A stretch of 64,000 bases of DNA from an uncultured Clostridia bacterium (GTDB taxonomy: Bacteria > Bacillota > Clostridia > Christensenellales > UBA1242), in assembly GCA_934772045.1 (NCBI GenBank), contig CAKVMH010000004.1, positions 1 through 64,000 on the forward strand, in the 5' to 3' direction. Below are positions 17,556 through 26,938 of the stretch, in pieces (within the stretch, counting starts at the first letter, position 1; each line of letters begins with the position of its first letter). The position numbers were made by a program, and so were the translations under genes. The notes beneath the pieces are model-generated. The model searched no databases and had not been told where the DNA came from. It saw only the letters and a list, made by a program, of their open reading frames with translations.

Positions 17556-20258
17556 TTATTTATTTGCCATATCTTTAATCATGCAACAGTTTTTATATTT
17601 TTTGCCACTCCCGCAAGGGCAAAGGTCGTTACGTCCAATATGAACATCTTTTTTACGTGCGCTTGATTGTTCGGTTTTATTTGTTTGTCCGCCAGCAACG
17701 GGACCAACAGGGCGCTTAGGCACGATTTCAATTTTAAGTTGTGATTTAAACAATGTTTCGGCAGTGTAGTCGCGTATGTCGGTAATCATCTTGTCGAACA
17801 TTTCAAAACCGTCGTTTTTGTATGCAACGATAGGGTCTTTTTGACCATAAGCCATAATGCCAATTTCATTGCGAAGGGTGTTCATAGCGTCGATGTGATC
17901 AGTCCAGAACTTATCAACAACGCGGAGCAAAATGTTACGTTCCAAAATGCTGAAATCAATATTAAGTTTTTTAACTTCGGCAATTTTTGCTTCGTAAATT
18001 TCCAACAATTTTTCATAAACATTTTGTGCAACTTGATGTGCGTCAAGCCCGTCAACAAATTCAGCAGTAACCAAATTTGTGTTTGGTGCCAAAAGTTTTG
18101 CTTCTAACTCTTTATTCAATGGTTCCAAATCCCATTCGAAGTAAGGCTTTGCTTCGTCTAAATAGTTAAGGCAAGTTTCAAACACATATTCTTTAAGCAT
18201 TTCAAGGATTTGTGGGTGAATGTCCACACCATCAAGCACTTTGTCGCGTTCACCGTAAATGATTTGGCGTTGTTTGTTCAAAACATCGTCATATTCAAGC
18301 ACGTTTTTACGCATGCCAAAGTTCATTGCTTCAACTTTCTTTTGTGCAGACTCAAAGAACCTTGTTAAAATCCTTGATTGCAAAGGCATATCTTCATTAC
18401 CGCGGAAGGCGATAGCGAACCAGTTTTTCATTCTATTTTCGCCAAACCGTTGTGGTAAGTCATCTTCCAATGAGATGAAGAAGATACTTGAACCTGGGTC
18501 ACCTTGACGGCCAGCACGACCACGCAACTGGTTATCAATACGACGTGATTCATGGCGTTCAGTGCCAAGAATGTGAAGCCCGCCAAGTTCAATAACCTTT
18601 TTCTTTTCTTCGTCAGTAACCTTTTTAAAATCTGCCAAATACTGTTGATATTTTTCCTTTAAAACCTTTTCTTCGTCGGTTAAATCTGCGTTGTATGAAG
18701 TGATTTTTTCCATAACGGCAGGCTCAACATTTTCGTTAAGCATTTTTTGTTTTGCCAAAAATTCAGGGTTACCACCAAGCAAAATATCGGTACCACGACC
18801 TGCCATGTTTGTTGCAATTGTAACTTGACCAACACGACCAGATTGTGCAACAATTTGACCTTCCAATTCATGGTTTTTAGCATTCAAAAGGTTGTGTGGA
18901 ATGCCAAGTTTTTTAATTTCACGGCTTATGCGTTCACTTTTTTCAACTGACGCAGTACCAACCAAGATAGGTTGACCTTTTTCATATTTTTCCTTAATTT
19001 CTTCAACAATAGCGTTATATTTTGCTTGTTCGGTGAAGAAGATAAGGTCTTGTTCATCAACACGTTGAACCGGCTTGTTTGTAGGAATGGTTACAACGTC
19101 AAGGTTGTAAATTTTGTTAAATTCGCTTTCTTCGGTTTTTGCAGTACCAGTCATACCGCTAAGTTTTGAATAAAGTTTGAAGTAGTTTTGAAGGGTAATG
19201 GTTGCAAGTGTTTTGTTTTCTTCATTGATTTTAACACCTTCTTTTGCTTCAATTGCTTGGTGCAAACCGTCGCTGTAACGCCTGCCTTGCATGATACGGC
19301 CAGTAAATTCATCAACGATAAGCACTTCATCGTTTTTAACAATGTAGTTGATGTCGCGTTCCATAATAAAGTTAGCACGAAGGGCATTGTTGATGTGGTG
19401 GTTGATTTCAAGGTTTTGAATATCACTCAAATTTTCAAGTTTGAAATAAGTTTCAGCCTTGCTTACACCAGTTTCGGTTAAGCGAATTTGTTTGTGTTTG
19501 ATGTCGATGTCAACATCTTCTGGTTTCAACCTTTTTGCGAAATTGTCGGCAACAGAGTAAAGGTCGGTTGATTTGCCACCAGCGCCAGAAATAATCAGCG
19601 GTGTGCGCGCTTCATCAATTAAAATAGAGTCCACTTCGTCCACAATACAGAAATTGTGCCCACGTTGCACTTTGTATTCTTTGCTAACTTGCATATTGTC
19701 GCGCAAATAGTCAAAGCCAAATTCATTGTTTGTGCCGTATGTGATGTCGCATTCGTATGCCTTTTTCTTTTCGGCTGGTTGTTGCCCAGAAAGGGTGCAA
19801 CCAATAGTTAAGCCCAAGAATTTGTACAACTTGCCCATCATTTCCGCTTGTGTGGTTGCCAAGTATTCATTGACGGTAATTACATGCACATTTTTGCCTG
19901 TAAGTGCGTTCAAATAAACCGCGGTTGTTGCAGTTAAAGTTTTACCTTCACCTGTGCGCATTTCTGCAATACGACCTTGATGCAAAACAACACCACCAAT
20001 AAGTTGAACATGGAAGTGACGCATGCCTAAAACACGCGTTGCAGCTTCACGCACAACAGCAAAAGCATCTGGCAAAATGTCGTCAGTTGTTTCACCGCTT
20101 GCAAGCCTGTCTTTAAAAATTTGTGTTTGGCTTTGCAATTCGCTGTCGTTCATGGCAGAATAATAATCTGCTTTATCTTCAATTTGTTTTACAATTTTTT
20201 CAATTTTGTTAAGGCTTCGTTTGTTGTCCGAAGCGAATAAGTAAGAAAATAATCCCAT
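17556..20258 (-). CDS. secA: Preprotein translocase ATPase SecA
   Basis: A 900-residue ATPase that drives secretion of signal-peptide proteins, such as the lipoproteins here, through SecYEG. Walker A is TGEGKT at 102-107; the DEAD-type motifs (VDEVDSILIDEARTP), helicase domain 2 (TIATNMAGRGTDI) and arginine-rich GRAGRQGDPG are intact. The C-terminus has the zinc-binding C-x-C-x8-CC tail (CPCGSGKKYKNCC). The frame is open 27 codons upstream, but the family start MGLFSYLFAS follows an AAAGGA site, so I use it. A TGGACA-17-TACAAT promoter lies at 20289-20317. Confidence 0.96.
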   Translation of the reverse strand: MGLFSYLFASDNKRSLNKIEKIVKQIEDKADYYSAMNDSELQSQTQIFKDRLASGETTDDILPDAFAVVREAATRVLGMRHFHVQLIGGVVLHQGRIAEMRTGEGKTLTATTAVYLNALTGKNVHVITVNEYLATTQAEMMGKLYKFLGLTIGCTLSGQQPAEKKKAYECDITYGTNNEFGFDYLRDNMQVSKEYKVQRGHNFCIVDEVDSILIDEARTPLIISGAGGKSTDLYSVADNFAKRLKPEDVDIDIKHKQIRLTETGVSKAETYFKLENLSDIQNLEINHHINNALRANFIMERDINYIVKNDEVLIVDEFTGRIMQGRRYSDGLHQAIEAKEGVKINEENKTLATITLQNYFKLYSKLSGMTGTAKTEESEFNKIYNLDVVTIPTNKPVQRVDEQDLIFFTEQAKYNAIVEEIKEKYEKGQPILVGTASVEKSERISREIKKLGIPHNLLNAKNHELEGQIVAQSGRVGQVTIATNMAGRGTDILLGGNPEFLAKQKMLNENVEPAVMEKITSYNADLTDEEKVLKEKYQQYLADFKKVTDEEKKKVIELGGLHILGTERHESRRIDNQLRGRAGRQGDPGSSIFFISLEDDLPQRFGENRMKNWFAIAFRGNEDMPLQSRILTRFFESAQKKVEAMNFGMRKNVLEYDDVLNKQRQIIYGERDKVLDGVDIHPQILEMLKEYVFETCLNYLDEAKPYFEWDLEPLNKELEAKLLAPNTNLVTAEFVDGLDAHQVAQNVYEKLLEIYEAKIAEVKKLNIDFSILERNILLRVVDKFWTDHIDAMNTLRNEIGIMAYGQKDPIVAYKNDGFEMFDKMITDIRDYTAETLFKSQLKIEIVPKRPVGPVAGGQTNKTEQSSARKKDVHIGRNDLCPCGSGKKYKNCCMIKDMANK

Positions 20259-20288
20259 AAAAAATCCTTTCAAATTAATACTTTTCTC

Positions 20289-20317
20289 ATTGTAACAAAA
20301 GTTTAATTTTTTGTCCA
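20289..20317 (-). promoter_or_regulatory. secA promoter
   Basis: On the minus strand TGGACA and TACAAT are separated by 17 nt, with the -10 box about 30 nt before the secA start codon. An additional TATAAT at 20322-20327 has no good -35 partner. Confidence 0.55.
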
Positions 20318-20419
20318 CTAAATTATACTTAAATAACAATATAAATAACAGGGCGACAGTGTAAAACTGAGCATATCGACATAAAAATACACTTTAACTT
20401 GCTTTACATTATTCACACA

Positions 20420-20448
20420 AAAAAACCACTAATTAAAGTGGCTTTTTT
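20420..20448. terminator. Bidirectional terminator upstream of secA
   Basis: AAAAAACCACT / AGTGGCTTTTTT hairpin with an AATTAA loop; it would end the minus-strand membrane-protein gene at 20499. Confidence 0.75.
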
Positions 20449-20498
20449 ATTGTATTTTAAATCTTTTGCATCTGAATTAAACTAAGCAAGCCATTCAC

Positions 20499-21314
20499 TT
20501 AAAGTTGATTAATTAAATCATCACGTTTTTTAGCATATTCTTCTTCAGTTATAAGGTTTTGGTCAAGCAATGATTTAAGTTCTTTTAATTGAGCTTGAAC
20601 AGATTTATCATCTTTTTGTTTTGCAAGTTTATCGTCGCCAAACATTGGGACACCTTCGCGTTGACGGCGTCTATCCATATTTCGAATAATTCCATTTGAA
20701 ATAGCAACAAAGGCTAAAGCCATGATTGCAAACATTATTGTCAACTTGTTTGACAAAAACCCTGCGTTTGCAATTGGTTCAAATCCGTTGTTTCCAATTT
20801 TTACTGAAGCTAGTGCTATTGAACCATAAAAGTCAAGGAATAATTGGCTTATGTATGTCACAACTTGAAAAGCAATCATTGTTTTGCGGTATTTTACTAC
20901 AAATGTTGCAATTGAGTTTGTAACTATAATTTGAAATGATATAATTAAACTGATTTTCAAAAAGCGTAATTGACCAATCAAAAGTCCTGCATTTTCAGCT
21001 TTAATCGCATCTGCAATTTTGATGCCAACAATTATGTCAACAATCCAAAGTATACAGCTAAAAGCTGTCAATCCAAACATAACATAACATAAGATTTTAA
21101 ATTCGCCTTTGCTCAGTACCTTAACCCATGGTAGTGTCATCATACAGCATACGCTAACAACCAAAATGATAAGCACAAGGGCAAGCATTCCTGATGAGTA
21201 TTTGATGTATTCAAATCCCATCATAATTACCAACGCAACAGACACAAACATGCCAACAATTGCAATGGTTTGGATTAAGCGGTAAAGTTTTTCATTATTC
21301 TTAGATTTTTCCAT
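20499..21314 (-). CDS. Multi-pass membrane protein with C-terminal SHOCT motif
   Basis: A 271-residue membrane protein with about six hydrophobic segments between residues 15 and 215, then a basic turn (RNMDRRRQR) and a cytoplasmic tail ending in a SHOCT-type helical hairpin (QLKELKSLLDQNLITEEEYA). SHOCT is a short oligomerisation motif found at the ends of many unrelated proteins, so it gives no specific function. The ATG after AAAGGAG is used; the frame is open seven codons upstream. It is flanked by terminators and appears monocistronic. Confidence 0.75.
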   Translation of the reverse strand: MEKSKNNEKLYRLIQTIAIVGMFVSVALVIMMGFEYIKYSSGMLALVLIILVVSVCCMMTLPWVKVLSKGEFKILCYVMFGLTAFSCILWIVDIIVGIKIADAIKAENAGLLIGQLRFLKISLIISFQIIVTNSIATFVVKYRKTMIAFQVVTYISQLFLDFYGSIALASVKIGNNGFEPIANAGFLSNKLTIMFAIMALAFVAISNGIIRNMDRRRQREGVPMFGDDKLAKQKDDKSVQAQLKELKSLLDQNLITEEEYAKKRDDLINQL

Positions 21315-21438
21315 ACGAACTCCTTTTAATCCCAAAAATGAAATTCATTTTAAGTTTAATGTAATTATACACAAAAACGCTGTTAAAAGCAAGAAAAACT
21401 GCATAAAAAATTAATTTCCATAAAATCCAACAAAATTT

Positions 21439-22254
21439 TTAAGCAATTTTCTGCTTATTTTTTTTGTTTTTACACTTTTTCTTTTTACTTTCAAATTCCA
21501 TTCTGCCCAATTCGTTGCAACGGGCAAGCAATTTTTGCGCAATCTCATCACGTGTTGCGCCATCTTTTGTTAGTTCACTATATTTAACAGGCGCGTCAAA
21601 AATGTAAACTTTTTCCTTAATTTTAAAAAAAGAAACATAAATCGGCACATCAATACCTTTTGCTTTACAAACATCAGCGAAAGACAAAAACCCTTTATAA
21701 AACCCTTCAAGTTGGGGTAGATAACCTTTGTCAGACTTTTCAGGGAAAATCACGACATTGTCACCATCTTGAATAGCTTTCAAACTTTCTTTCAATGTTT
21801 GGCGGAACCTTGCATCGTGAAAGGTGGAAATTAAATTAAGCCCTTTATAATATAAATTTGTAAGCGGGCTAGCAATTAAACAAAACATTCTGGCAAGAAA
21901 TAAATTCCAATGCTTTTTTTCATGGTAGTAAACTTTAGTTTGATATGCATAAAGTTTTCTAAGCCCTGAATTCATCTCGCCTGTTCCCCAAAAACGGATA
22001 GGAAAATCGCAATACATTTCAAGTGATAGTGGGGCATCGGTGCCTTCATGGTTACTTATTATAATTGCTCCTTTCGTGGGCTTTTCACCTAAAAACACAA
22101 ATTCGGGGCGTTTATAACGGCAAACCATAAGCTTTTTCATAAACCTAAACCAAGCTTTTCGTTTCTGTTTAAATTTTTTTGATTTTTTTTGTTTTTTATT
22201 GTTGTTTGGCTCAACTTCAATATTTAATTTATTTTCTTTTTCTTCTGTTTCCAT
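21439..22254 (-). CDS. PlsC-type acyltransferase with shortened HX3D motif
   Basis: A 271-residue protein of the 1-acylglycerol-3-phosphate acyltransferase (LPLAT/PlsC) superfamily. After a very basic N-terminus (about residues 20-45) come SNHEGTDAP and, downstream, VVIFPEKSDKGYLPQ, equivalent to the family's FPEGTRS block. The catalytic His69 and Asp73 are three residues apart instead of four, so the active site must be re-arranged or the protein does different chemistry. A TAATAT lies 6 nt before the ATG, but no good -35 box was found. It faces away from the acyltransferase/GT8 operon at 22601. Confidence 0.75.
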   Translation of the reverse strand: METEEKENKLNIEVEPNNNKKQKKSKKFKQKRKAWFRFMKKLMVCRYKRPEFVFLGEKPTKGAIIISNHEGTDAPLSLEMYCDFPIRFWGTGEMNSGLRKLYAYQTKVYYHEKKHWNLFLARMFCLIASPLTNLYYKGLNLISTFHDARFRQTLKESLKAIQDGDNVVIFPEKSDKGYLPQLEGFYKGFLSFADVCKAKGIDVPIYVSFFKIKEKVYIFDAPVKYSELTKDGATRDEIAQKLLARCNELGRMEFESKKKKCKNKKNKQKIA

Positions 22255-22600
22255 ATATGAATATTATCATAAATGACCAATATTTAAAAACAATTTTCGT
22301 CAAAAATCTACATTTGGTGTTTTTCCGAATAATTTTTAAGCGGTAATCCATTTTAGAGTTTAAAATTAAATAAAAAGATAAAATTATATATAAGTTGCAC
22401 TTAAATTTCACATTGTAGCAGAAAATTCTATTCACAATAGAGTTTTAGAATTGACTTTCCAAGTACGTGAGAGAAAAATACAAACTCTCATGTGCGAAAA
22501 TAAATTATCTAATTTTAGTAACCTAAGTTTAGAGCAAAATTTGGCAATTCTCTTGCAAAAATGAATAAACAAATATTAATATTACAACACTGGAGGACGC

Positions 22601-23413
22601 ATGAAGGAACAACAAGTTATTTATTTCAGTGATGAATTAAATGATGATTTTGCTGAAACGAAAGACGATATTAAACCGCTTAGTGATAAGTTTGTTTATT
22701 TCAGTACAAATCCGTTTTGGCAAATTAAACATTTTTTTTGGAATAAAATTGTTGCTTACCCAGTTGCCTACTTGCATGCCAAATGCAGGTTTAAGTGGAA
22801 AGTTAAAAATAAAAAACTTTTCAAAAAAGTTAAAAAGACAGGCTACTTTATTTATGGCAACCACACTCAGCAGTTCTTCGACGCGGCTATGCCCAAAATC
22901 CTTGCAAACCATGAAGCATATGTCATGGTTAACCAAGTAAACTTAAATTTAAAAGGTTTAGGTTGGTTGGTCAAGCGTTTAGGTGCATTGCCAGTGCCAA
23001 CTAATGTACACGAAACTAAAAGGTTTGTTTCGGCAGTTGACAAATTGATGGAAAAACACAAATCAATATTAATTTACCCAGAAGCACACATTTGGCCATA
23101 CTACACAAAAATTCGCCCATTTGTTTCCACTTCGTTTAGGTATCCAGTGAAGTACAATGTTCCTGCATTTTGTTTTACTAACACATATCACAAACGAAAA
23201 AATGGTAAAGTGCAAATCACGACCTATGTGGACGGTCCATTTTATCCAAACACTGAATTGCCAACAAAAGAAAGGACACAAGCCTTGCGTGACCAAATTT
23301 ACGAAACAATGGTTGAACGCAGTAAACTGAGTGATTATGAATTTGTGAAGTACATTAAAAAAGATACAAAGATAGAAAACTCAAATGAAAAAAATACAAC
23401 ACATAATTGTTAA
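22601..23413 (+). CDS. PlsC-type acyltransferase with HX5D motif
   Basis: A 270-residue LPLAT-superfamily protein. The catalytic block is YGNHTQQFFDAAM with His88 and Asp94 five residues apart, and the second block is ILIYPEAHIWPYY. A basic stretch (residues 60-80) could lie against the membrane. A GGAGG site precedes the ATG, and TTGCAA-18-TAATAT upstream is a plausible promoter within the 346-base gap after 22254, which otherwise holds nothing recognisable. It is the first gene of a four-gene run with two GT8 genes and a second acyltransferase, suggesting assembly of an acylated glycolipid or cell-wall polymer. Confidence 0.75.
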   Translation: MKEQQVIYFSDELNDDFAETKDDIKPLSDKFVYFSTNPFWQIKHFFWNKIVAYPVAYLHAKCRFKWKVKNKKLFKKVKKTGYFIYGNHTQQFFDAAMPKILANHEAYVMVNQVNLNLKGLGWLVKRLGALPVPTNVHETKRFVSAVDKLMEKHKSILIYPEAHIWPYYTKIRPFVSTSFRYPVKYNVPAFCFTNTYHKRKNGKVQITTYVDGPFYPNTELPTKERTQALRDQIYETMVERSKLSDYEFVKYIKKDTKIENSNEKNTTHNC

Positions 23414-23500
23414 ATTGGTGCATTAAGAACAGTTTAACATTTGTTAATTAATGTGTGTGCACACAAAATTATTAGTTAAATTTATAAAAGGAGTACACGA

Positions 23501-24367
23501 ATGATTAATGTTTTATTTTCAGGCAATTCAAAAGTGTTCGATGGTGCGTTGACCACTATGCTTTCAATATTCATGCGCACAACAACAAAAGAGCCATTTA
23601 AATTTTACATTTACACAATGGACATAACAAGGATAAAACCTGAATATACAGCAATTGATGATAAAATGGTTCAATTTTTGGACAAGGTTGCCAAAAGTTA
23701 CAATGAAGAAAACAGTGTTGTAAAAATTGATGTAGGCGACTTATATAAGCAAGAGTTTGAAAACAGCCCAAATGAACAGTGCTATTGCTCACCTTACACA
23801 TTGCTTCGCTTATTTGCGGATCTTATCCCAGATGTGCCAGATAAATTGCTTTACCTTGATATTGACATTATGTTTAACCGTGACATTACATTACTTTATA
23901 ATCAAGACATTGAAGGATACGAGTACGCAGCGGCGCAAGATCATTATGGGAAATTCACAATAAACCCAAGGTATATTAATGCAGGCGTTTTGCTTCTTAA
24001 TATGCCAGAAATTAAAAAGACAGGCTTATTTGCCAAAGCACGTAATTTGATTAAAACCAAGAAGATGTTATTCGCCGACCAAGATGCAATTTGGCGTTCA
24101 ACAACAAAATTTAAAACTTTGCCACAAAAGTTTAACGACCAAAAGTTTTGCCATAAATCAACAGTTGTAAGGCATTTCAGCAAAAGGCTGTTTTGGACGC
24201 CTTACCCACACACTGCGAACATCAAACAATGGCATGTAAGCAAGGTACACAAAGTGTTCCATTACTATCAATTTGACGACATTTTATATGAATACATTTA
24301 CTTAAAAAAGTGTTATGAAAATAGTTTAAAAAATTTAAAAGGGGAAATAAAAAATGAACAAAAATAA
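23501..24367 (+). CDS. Glycosyltransferase family 8
   Basis: A 288-residue GT-A fold retaining glycosyltransferase of family GT8 (LgtC/glycogenin type), which moves a sugar from a nucleotide sugar using Mn2+. The metal-binding DxD is DID at 120-122 (LLYLDIDIMFN), the later YINAGVLLLNMPEI segment and the C-terminal KVHKVFHYYQFDD histidine block are typical. An AAAGGAG site lies before the ATG, and a perfect palindrome TGTGTGCACACA sits about 45 nt upstream. Its last 14 bases overlap the next GT8 gene. The acceptor cannot be told from sequence. Confidence 0.88.
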   Translation: MINVLFSGNSKVFDGALTTMLSIFMRTTTKEPFKFYIYTMDITRIKPEYTAIDDKMVQFLDKVAKSYNEENSVVKIDVGDLYKQEFENSPNEQCYCSPYTLLRLFADLIPDVPDKLLYLDIDIMFNRDITLLYNQDIEGYEYAAAQDHYGKFTINPRYINAGVLLLNMPEIKKTGLFAKARNLIKTKKMLFADQDAIWRSTTKFKTLPQKFNDQKFCHKSTVVRHFSKRLFWTPYPHTANIKQWHVSKVHKVFHYYQFDDILYEYIYLKKCYENSLKNLKGEIKNEQK

Positions 24368-25454
24368 AAAAGACAACATCATACCAATTATCTTCACATG
24401 TGATGATAAATACATTCCATTTTTGGCAGTGTCGCTAGAATCTTTGGAAACAAATGCTTCACGCCAATACAAATATGATATTAAAATTTTGCATTCAAAC
24501 AATGTCAGCGAAGAAAACCAAAATATTATACGCAACAAGTACAACAACAAAATTTTTAAAATCAGTTTTGAAGACATTTCATCATATGTCGAACTTATTG
24601 CAAGCAAATTACACACACGCGACTATTACTCAAAAGCAACATATTATAGGCTTTTCATTCCAAACCTATACAAACATTATGACAAGGTTTTATATTTGGA
24701 CAGCGATATTGTTGTCCAAGGCGATATTTCAGAACTTTACAACACAGATTTAGGCAACAATTTTGTTGGCGCAATCCCTGATGAATTTGTACAATGCACA
24801 CCTCTTGCATGGGATTATGTTGAAAAGCACGTTCCACTAGGCAAAGGTAATCATACAAAATATTTCAATGCTGGCATTTTGCTTATGAATTGCAAACGCT
24901 TGCGTGAAATTGACTTTGAAGGTAAATTTATTGATTTACTAGGCAAAGTTAAATTCCAAGTTGCACAAGACCAAGACTATCTAAACTGCATTTGCCGTGG
25001 TAAGGTTAGGTTAATTAATTCAGTTTGGAACAAACAACCTTTCCCGTCAGCGACAATCAAAGAAAAGGATATTAAAATTTTCCACTATAACTTAGATTTG
25101 AAACCTTGGAAAAAAGACGGCATTTTGTACGAAGATTATTTTTGGAATTATGCAAAATCAAGCGGTTATTTAAAAGATATTGCACAAATGAAAGCAAATG
25201 TAACAGAAGAATCTATTAAGTTAGCAGAAGAACAAACTAAAAACCTTTGTGAAAACATTGTCGCACAAGCAAACGATATTGTGGACAATGCAAGGATAAA
25301 GAAAATTGTTGACGAAATATTTAAAGATAAAGGTTCTCCATTAGTTAAAAATACAGTGGTTGCATGTGATGTGGAAGAATTGGAAAATGCAGACATATTC
25401 GCAGGGCTTGAATTAAGTTCAGTGCCAACCAAGCCACAAGGGCAGAATGGTTAA
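24354..25454 (+). CDS. Glycosyltransferase family 8, with C-terminal extension
   Basis: A 366-residue GT8 enzyme. It shows the family start (IPIIFTCDDKYIPFLAVSLES), the DxD at 116-118 (VLYLDSDIVVQGDI), KYFNAGILLMNCKRLRE and the histidine block IKIFHYNLDLKPW. The roughly 85 residues after 280 form a helical acidic extension absent from LgtC. It starts within the preceding GT8 gene, so the two are translationally coupled and may add successive sugars. The next gene is a PlsC-type acyltransferase. Confidence 0.88.
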   Translation: MNKNKKDNIIPIIFTCDDKYIPFLAVSLESLETNASRQYKYDIKILHSNNVSEENQNIIRNKYNNKIFKISFEDISSYVELIASKLHTRDYYSKATYYRLFIPNLYKHYDKVLYLDSDIVVQGDISELYNTDLGNNFVGAIPDEFVQCTPLAWDYVEKHVPLGKGNHTKYFNAGILLMNCKRLREIDFEGKFIDLLGKVKFQVAQDQDYLNCICRGKVRLINSVWNKQPFPSATIKEKDIKIFHYNLDLKPWKKDGILYEDYFWNYAKSSGYLKDIAQMKANVTEESIKLAEEQTKNLCENIVAQANDIVDNARIKKIVDEIFKDKGSPLVKNTVVACDVEELENADIFAGLELSSVPTKPQGQNG

Positions 25455-25523
25455 TAAAAACTGTTAGTGTAAATTAACAACGATTTTGCAAGGTAAAAAA
25501 TTCTTCAATTTTAAGGAGTAACA

Positions 25524-26378
25524 ATGGAAGAAATCAAAAAAGCACAAGATAGGTTAGAAGTTTTAAAGAAAATTGAAGAACTGGAAACAAAAGGCATATT
25601 CGATGTCGATGTTGAGGTCGACCCACCAACAATCGAACTTAAACCTAATGAAATTGATTATAAGCATAAAAAGCTATCAGATAAAATCAAAAGGTTTTTC
25701 ACATACAAAATAGCTGGCAAAATGCTAAAAAAATTAAAAAATGACGGTATGTTTAGGCTTAATGAGATTGAAGGTCTTGAAAATATGCGCTCAGTTAAAA
25801 CTGGGGCAATCGTCACCTGCAACCATTTTGGTGTGATTGACAGTTTTATTATGGACCAAACTTTCAGGCAAGCAAAATTAAAGCATAAACGCATGTATAA
25901 AGTGATACGCGAAGGAAATTACACAAACCCGCCAAGGGGCTTTGAACCTATATTTAAATATTGCGACACTTTACCTTTAAGCCAAAATAAGGACACAATG
26001 AAAAAGTTTTTACGTGCCACTAATGAACTTTTACAAGAAGGCAATTTTGTGCTTGTCTACCCAGAAGAAAGTATGTGGTGGAATTACCGCAAGCCTAAGC
26101 CATTAAAAACAGGGGCATTCCGCTTTGCTGTTAAAAATAATGTGCCAGTCATTCCTTGTTTTGTCACAATGGAAGATAGCGACCAAATTGGCGCAGATGG
26201 TTTCCCTGTTCAAATACACACCATGCACATTCTTAAACCTATATATCTTGATAAAGGTCTAAACGACAAACAAAACATTGAAAATATGAAACAGCAAAAC
26301 TATGACATGTGGAAGGCGTTATATGAAAAAGTTTATAACAAACCTTTAACATATTTGTGCGATAAAAACGCCAAATAA
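25524..26378 (+). CDS. PlsC-type acyltransferase (canonical HX4D)
   Basis: A 284-residue LPLAT-superfamily acyltransferase with a helical N-terminal extension of about 90 residues. Motif 1 is CNHFGVIDSF with His101 and Asp106 at the usual four-residue spacing, and the later LVYPEESMWWNYRKPK and PLKTGAFRFAVKNNVPVIP segments fit motifs 3 and 4. It follows the two GT8 genes behind an AAGGAG site. It is the only one of the three acyltransferases here with standard motif spacing. Confidence 0.82.
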   Translation: MEEIKKAQDRLEVLKKIEELETKGIFDVDVEVDPPTIELKPNEIDYKHKKLSDKIKRFFTYKIAGKMLKKLKNDGMFRLNEIEGLENMRSVKTGAIVTCNHFGVIDSFIMDQTFRQAKLKHKRMYKVIREGNYTNPPRGFEPIFKYCDTLPLSQNKDTMKKFLRATNELLQEGNFVLVYPEESMWWNYRKPKPLKTGAFRFAVKNNVPVIPCFVTMEDSDQIGADGFPVQIHTMHILKPIYLDKGLNDKQNIENMKQQNYDMWKALYEKVYNKPLTYLCDKNAK

Positions 26379-26550
26379 ATGAAAAATAAATAAAATGTGT
26401 TTTATAACACTATAACAATATAAAAACTAATACCAAGACAACACATGTTCTTAACTACATAATCGTTTTCTATTAACGCAAAATAAAAACACGATTGAAG
26501 TATTTAATAACTAGTTAAATAAATATTTAAAAGGTTACATAAACTAAAAT

Positions 26551-26856
26551 ATGTTAAAACTTATTAAATTTTCAATCGTTTTCAGCATGATTTTTAACCC
26601 CTTATCAGTCGTGGTTTCAGTGTTAACCACTGTTTTTTGGGGTACACCGATTATATTTTTGATTCTAACATGTATTTATGCAACTGTAATAAGTTGGTCG
26701 GTGGGCATTTTTGCTTTGAAAAAGTTGAACACAGCAAAAACGAAAAAAGAATTAAAGCCTATGGCAATTTTAACTTTGCTTGGAAACAATCCTTTGGCAG
26801 GCGTTTTAATGCTTGTAATTAAAGATAAGGATTTAGTAGGTCAACAGGTTTTATAA
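26551..26856 (+). CDS. Small hypothetical membrane protein
   Basis: A 101-residue protein with two strongly hydrophobic segments (about 4-25 and 30-53), a Lys-rich stretch (KKLNTAKTKKELK) and a third apolar segment (MAILTLLGNNPLAGVLMLVI). No family recognised. The ribosome-binding site is weak (AAAAGG 16 nt upstream). It lies 80 bases before the rrf2 gene but is separated from it by that gene's own promoter. Confidence 0.55.
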   Translation: MLKLIKFSIVFSMIFNPLSVVVSVLTTVFWGTPIIFLILTCIYATVISWSVGIFALKKLNTAKTKKELKPMAILTLLGNNPLAGVLMLVIKDKDLVGQQVL

Positions 26857-26873
26857 AAAATTATGTTTAACTG

Positions 26874-26902
26874 TTGACAAATAAAAAATGTAGGTATATA
26901 AT
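26874..26902 (+). promoter_or_regulatory. Promoter of the Rrf2 regulator gene
   Basis: Perfect TTGACA, 17 nt, TATAAT. The operator-like box begins 5 nt after the -10 hexamer, over the expected transcription start. Confidence 0.8.
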
Positions 26903-26907
26903 TAATT

Positions 26908-26925
26908 CATACCGTTTTGGTAGGT
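26908..26925 (+). promoter_or_regulatory. Candidate Rrf2 operator, copy 1
   Basis: CATACC-N6-GTAGGT, matching CATACC-N6-GTAGGA before nifS (27481-27498). Its position over the start site predicts repression by the encoded Rrf2 protein. Confidence 0.55.
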
Positions 26926-26938
26926 AAAGGTGTATTAA

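Noticed and set aside
20259..20339. N-terminal extension of SecA
   Set aside because: The family start MGLFSYLF follows a ribosome-binding site; the extension covers the promoter.
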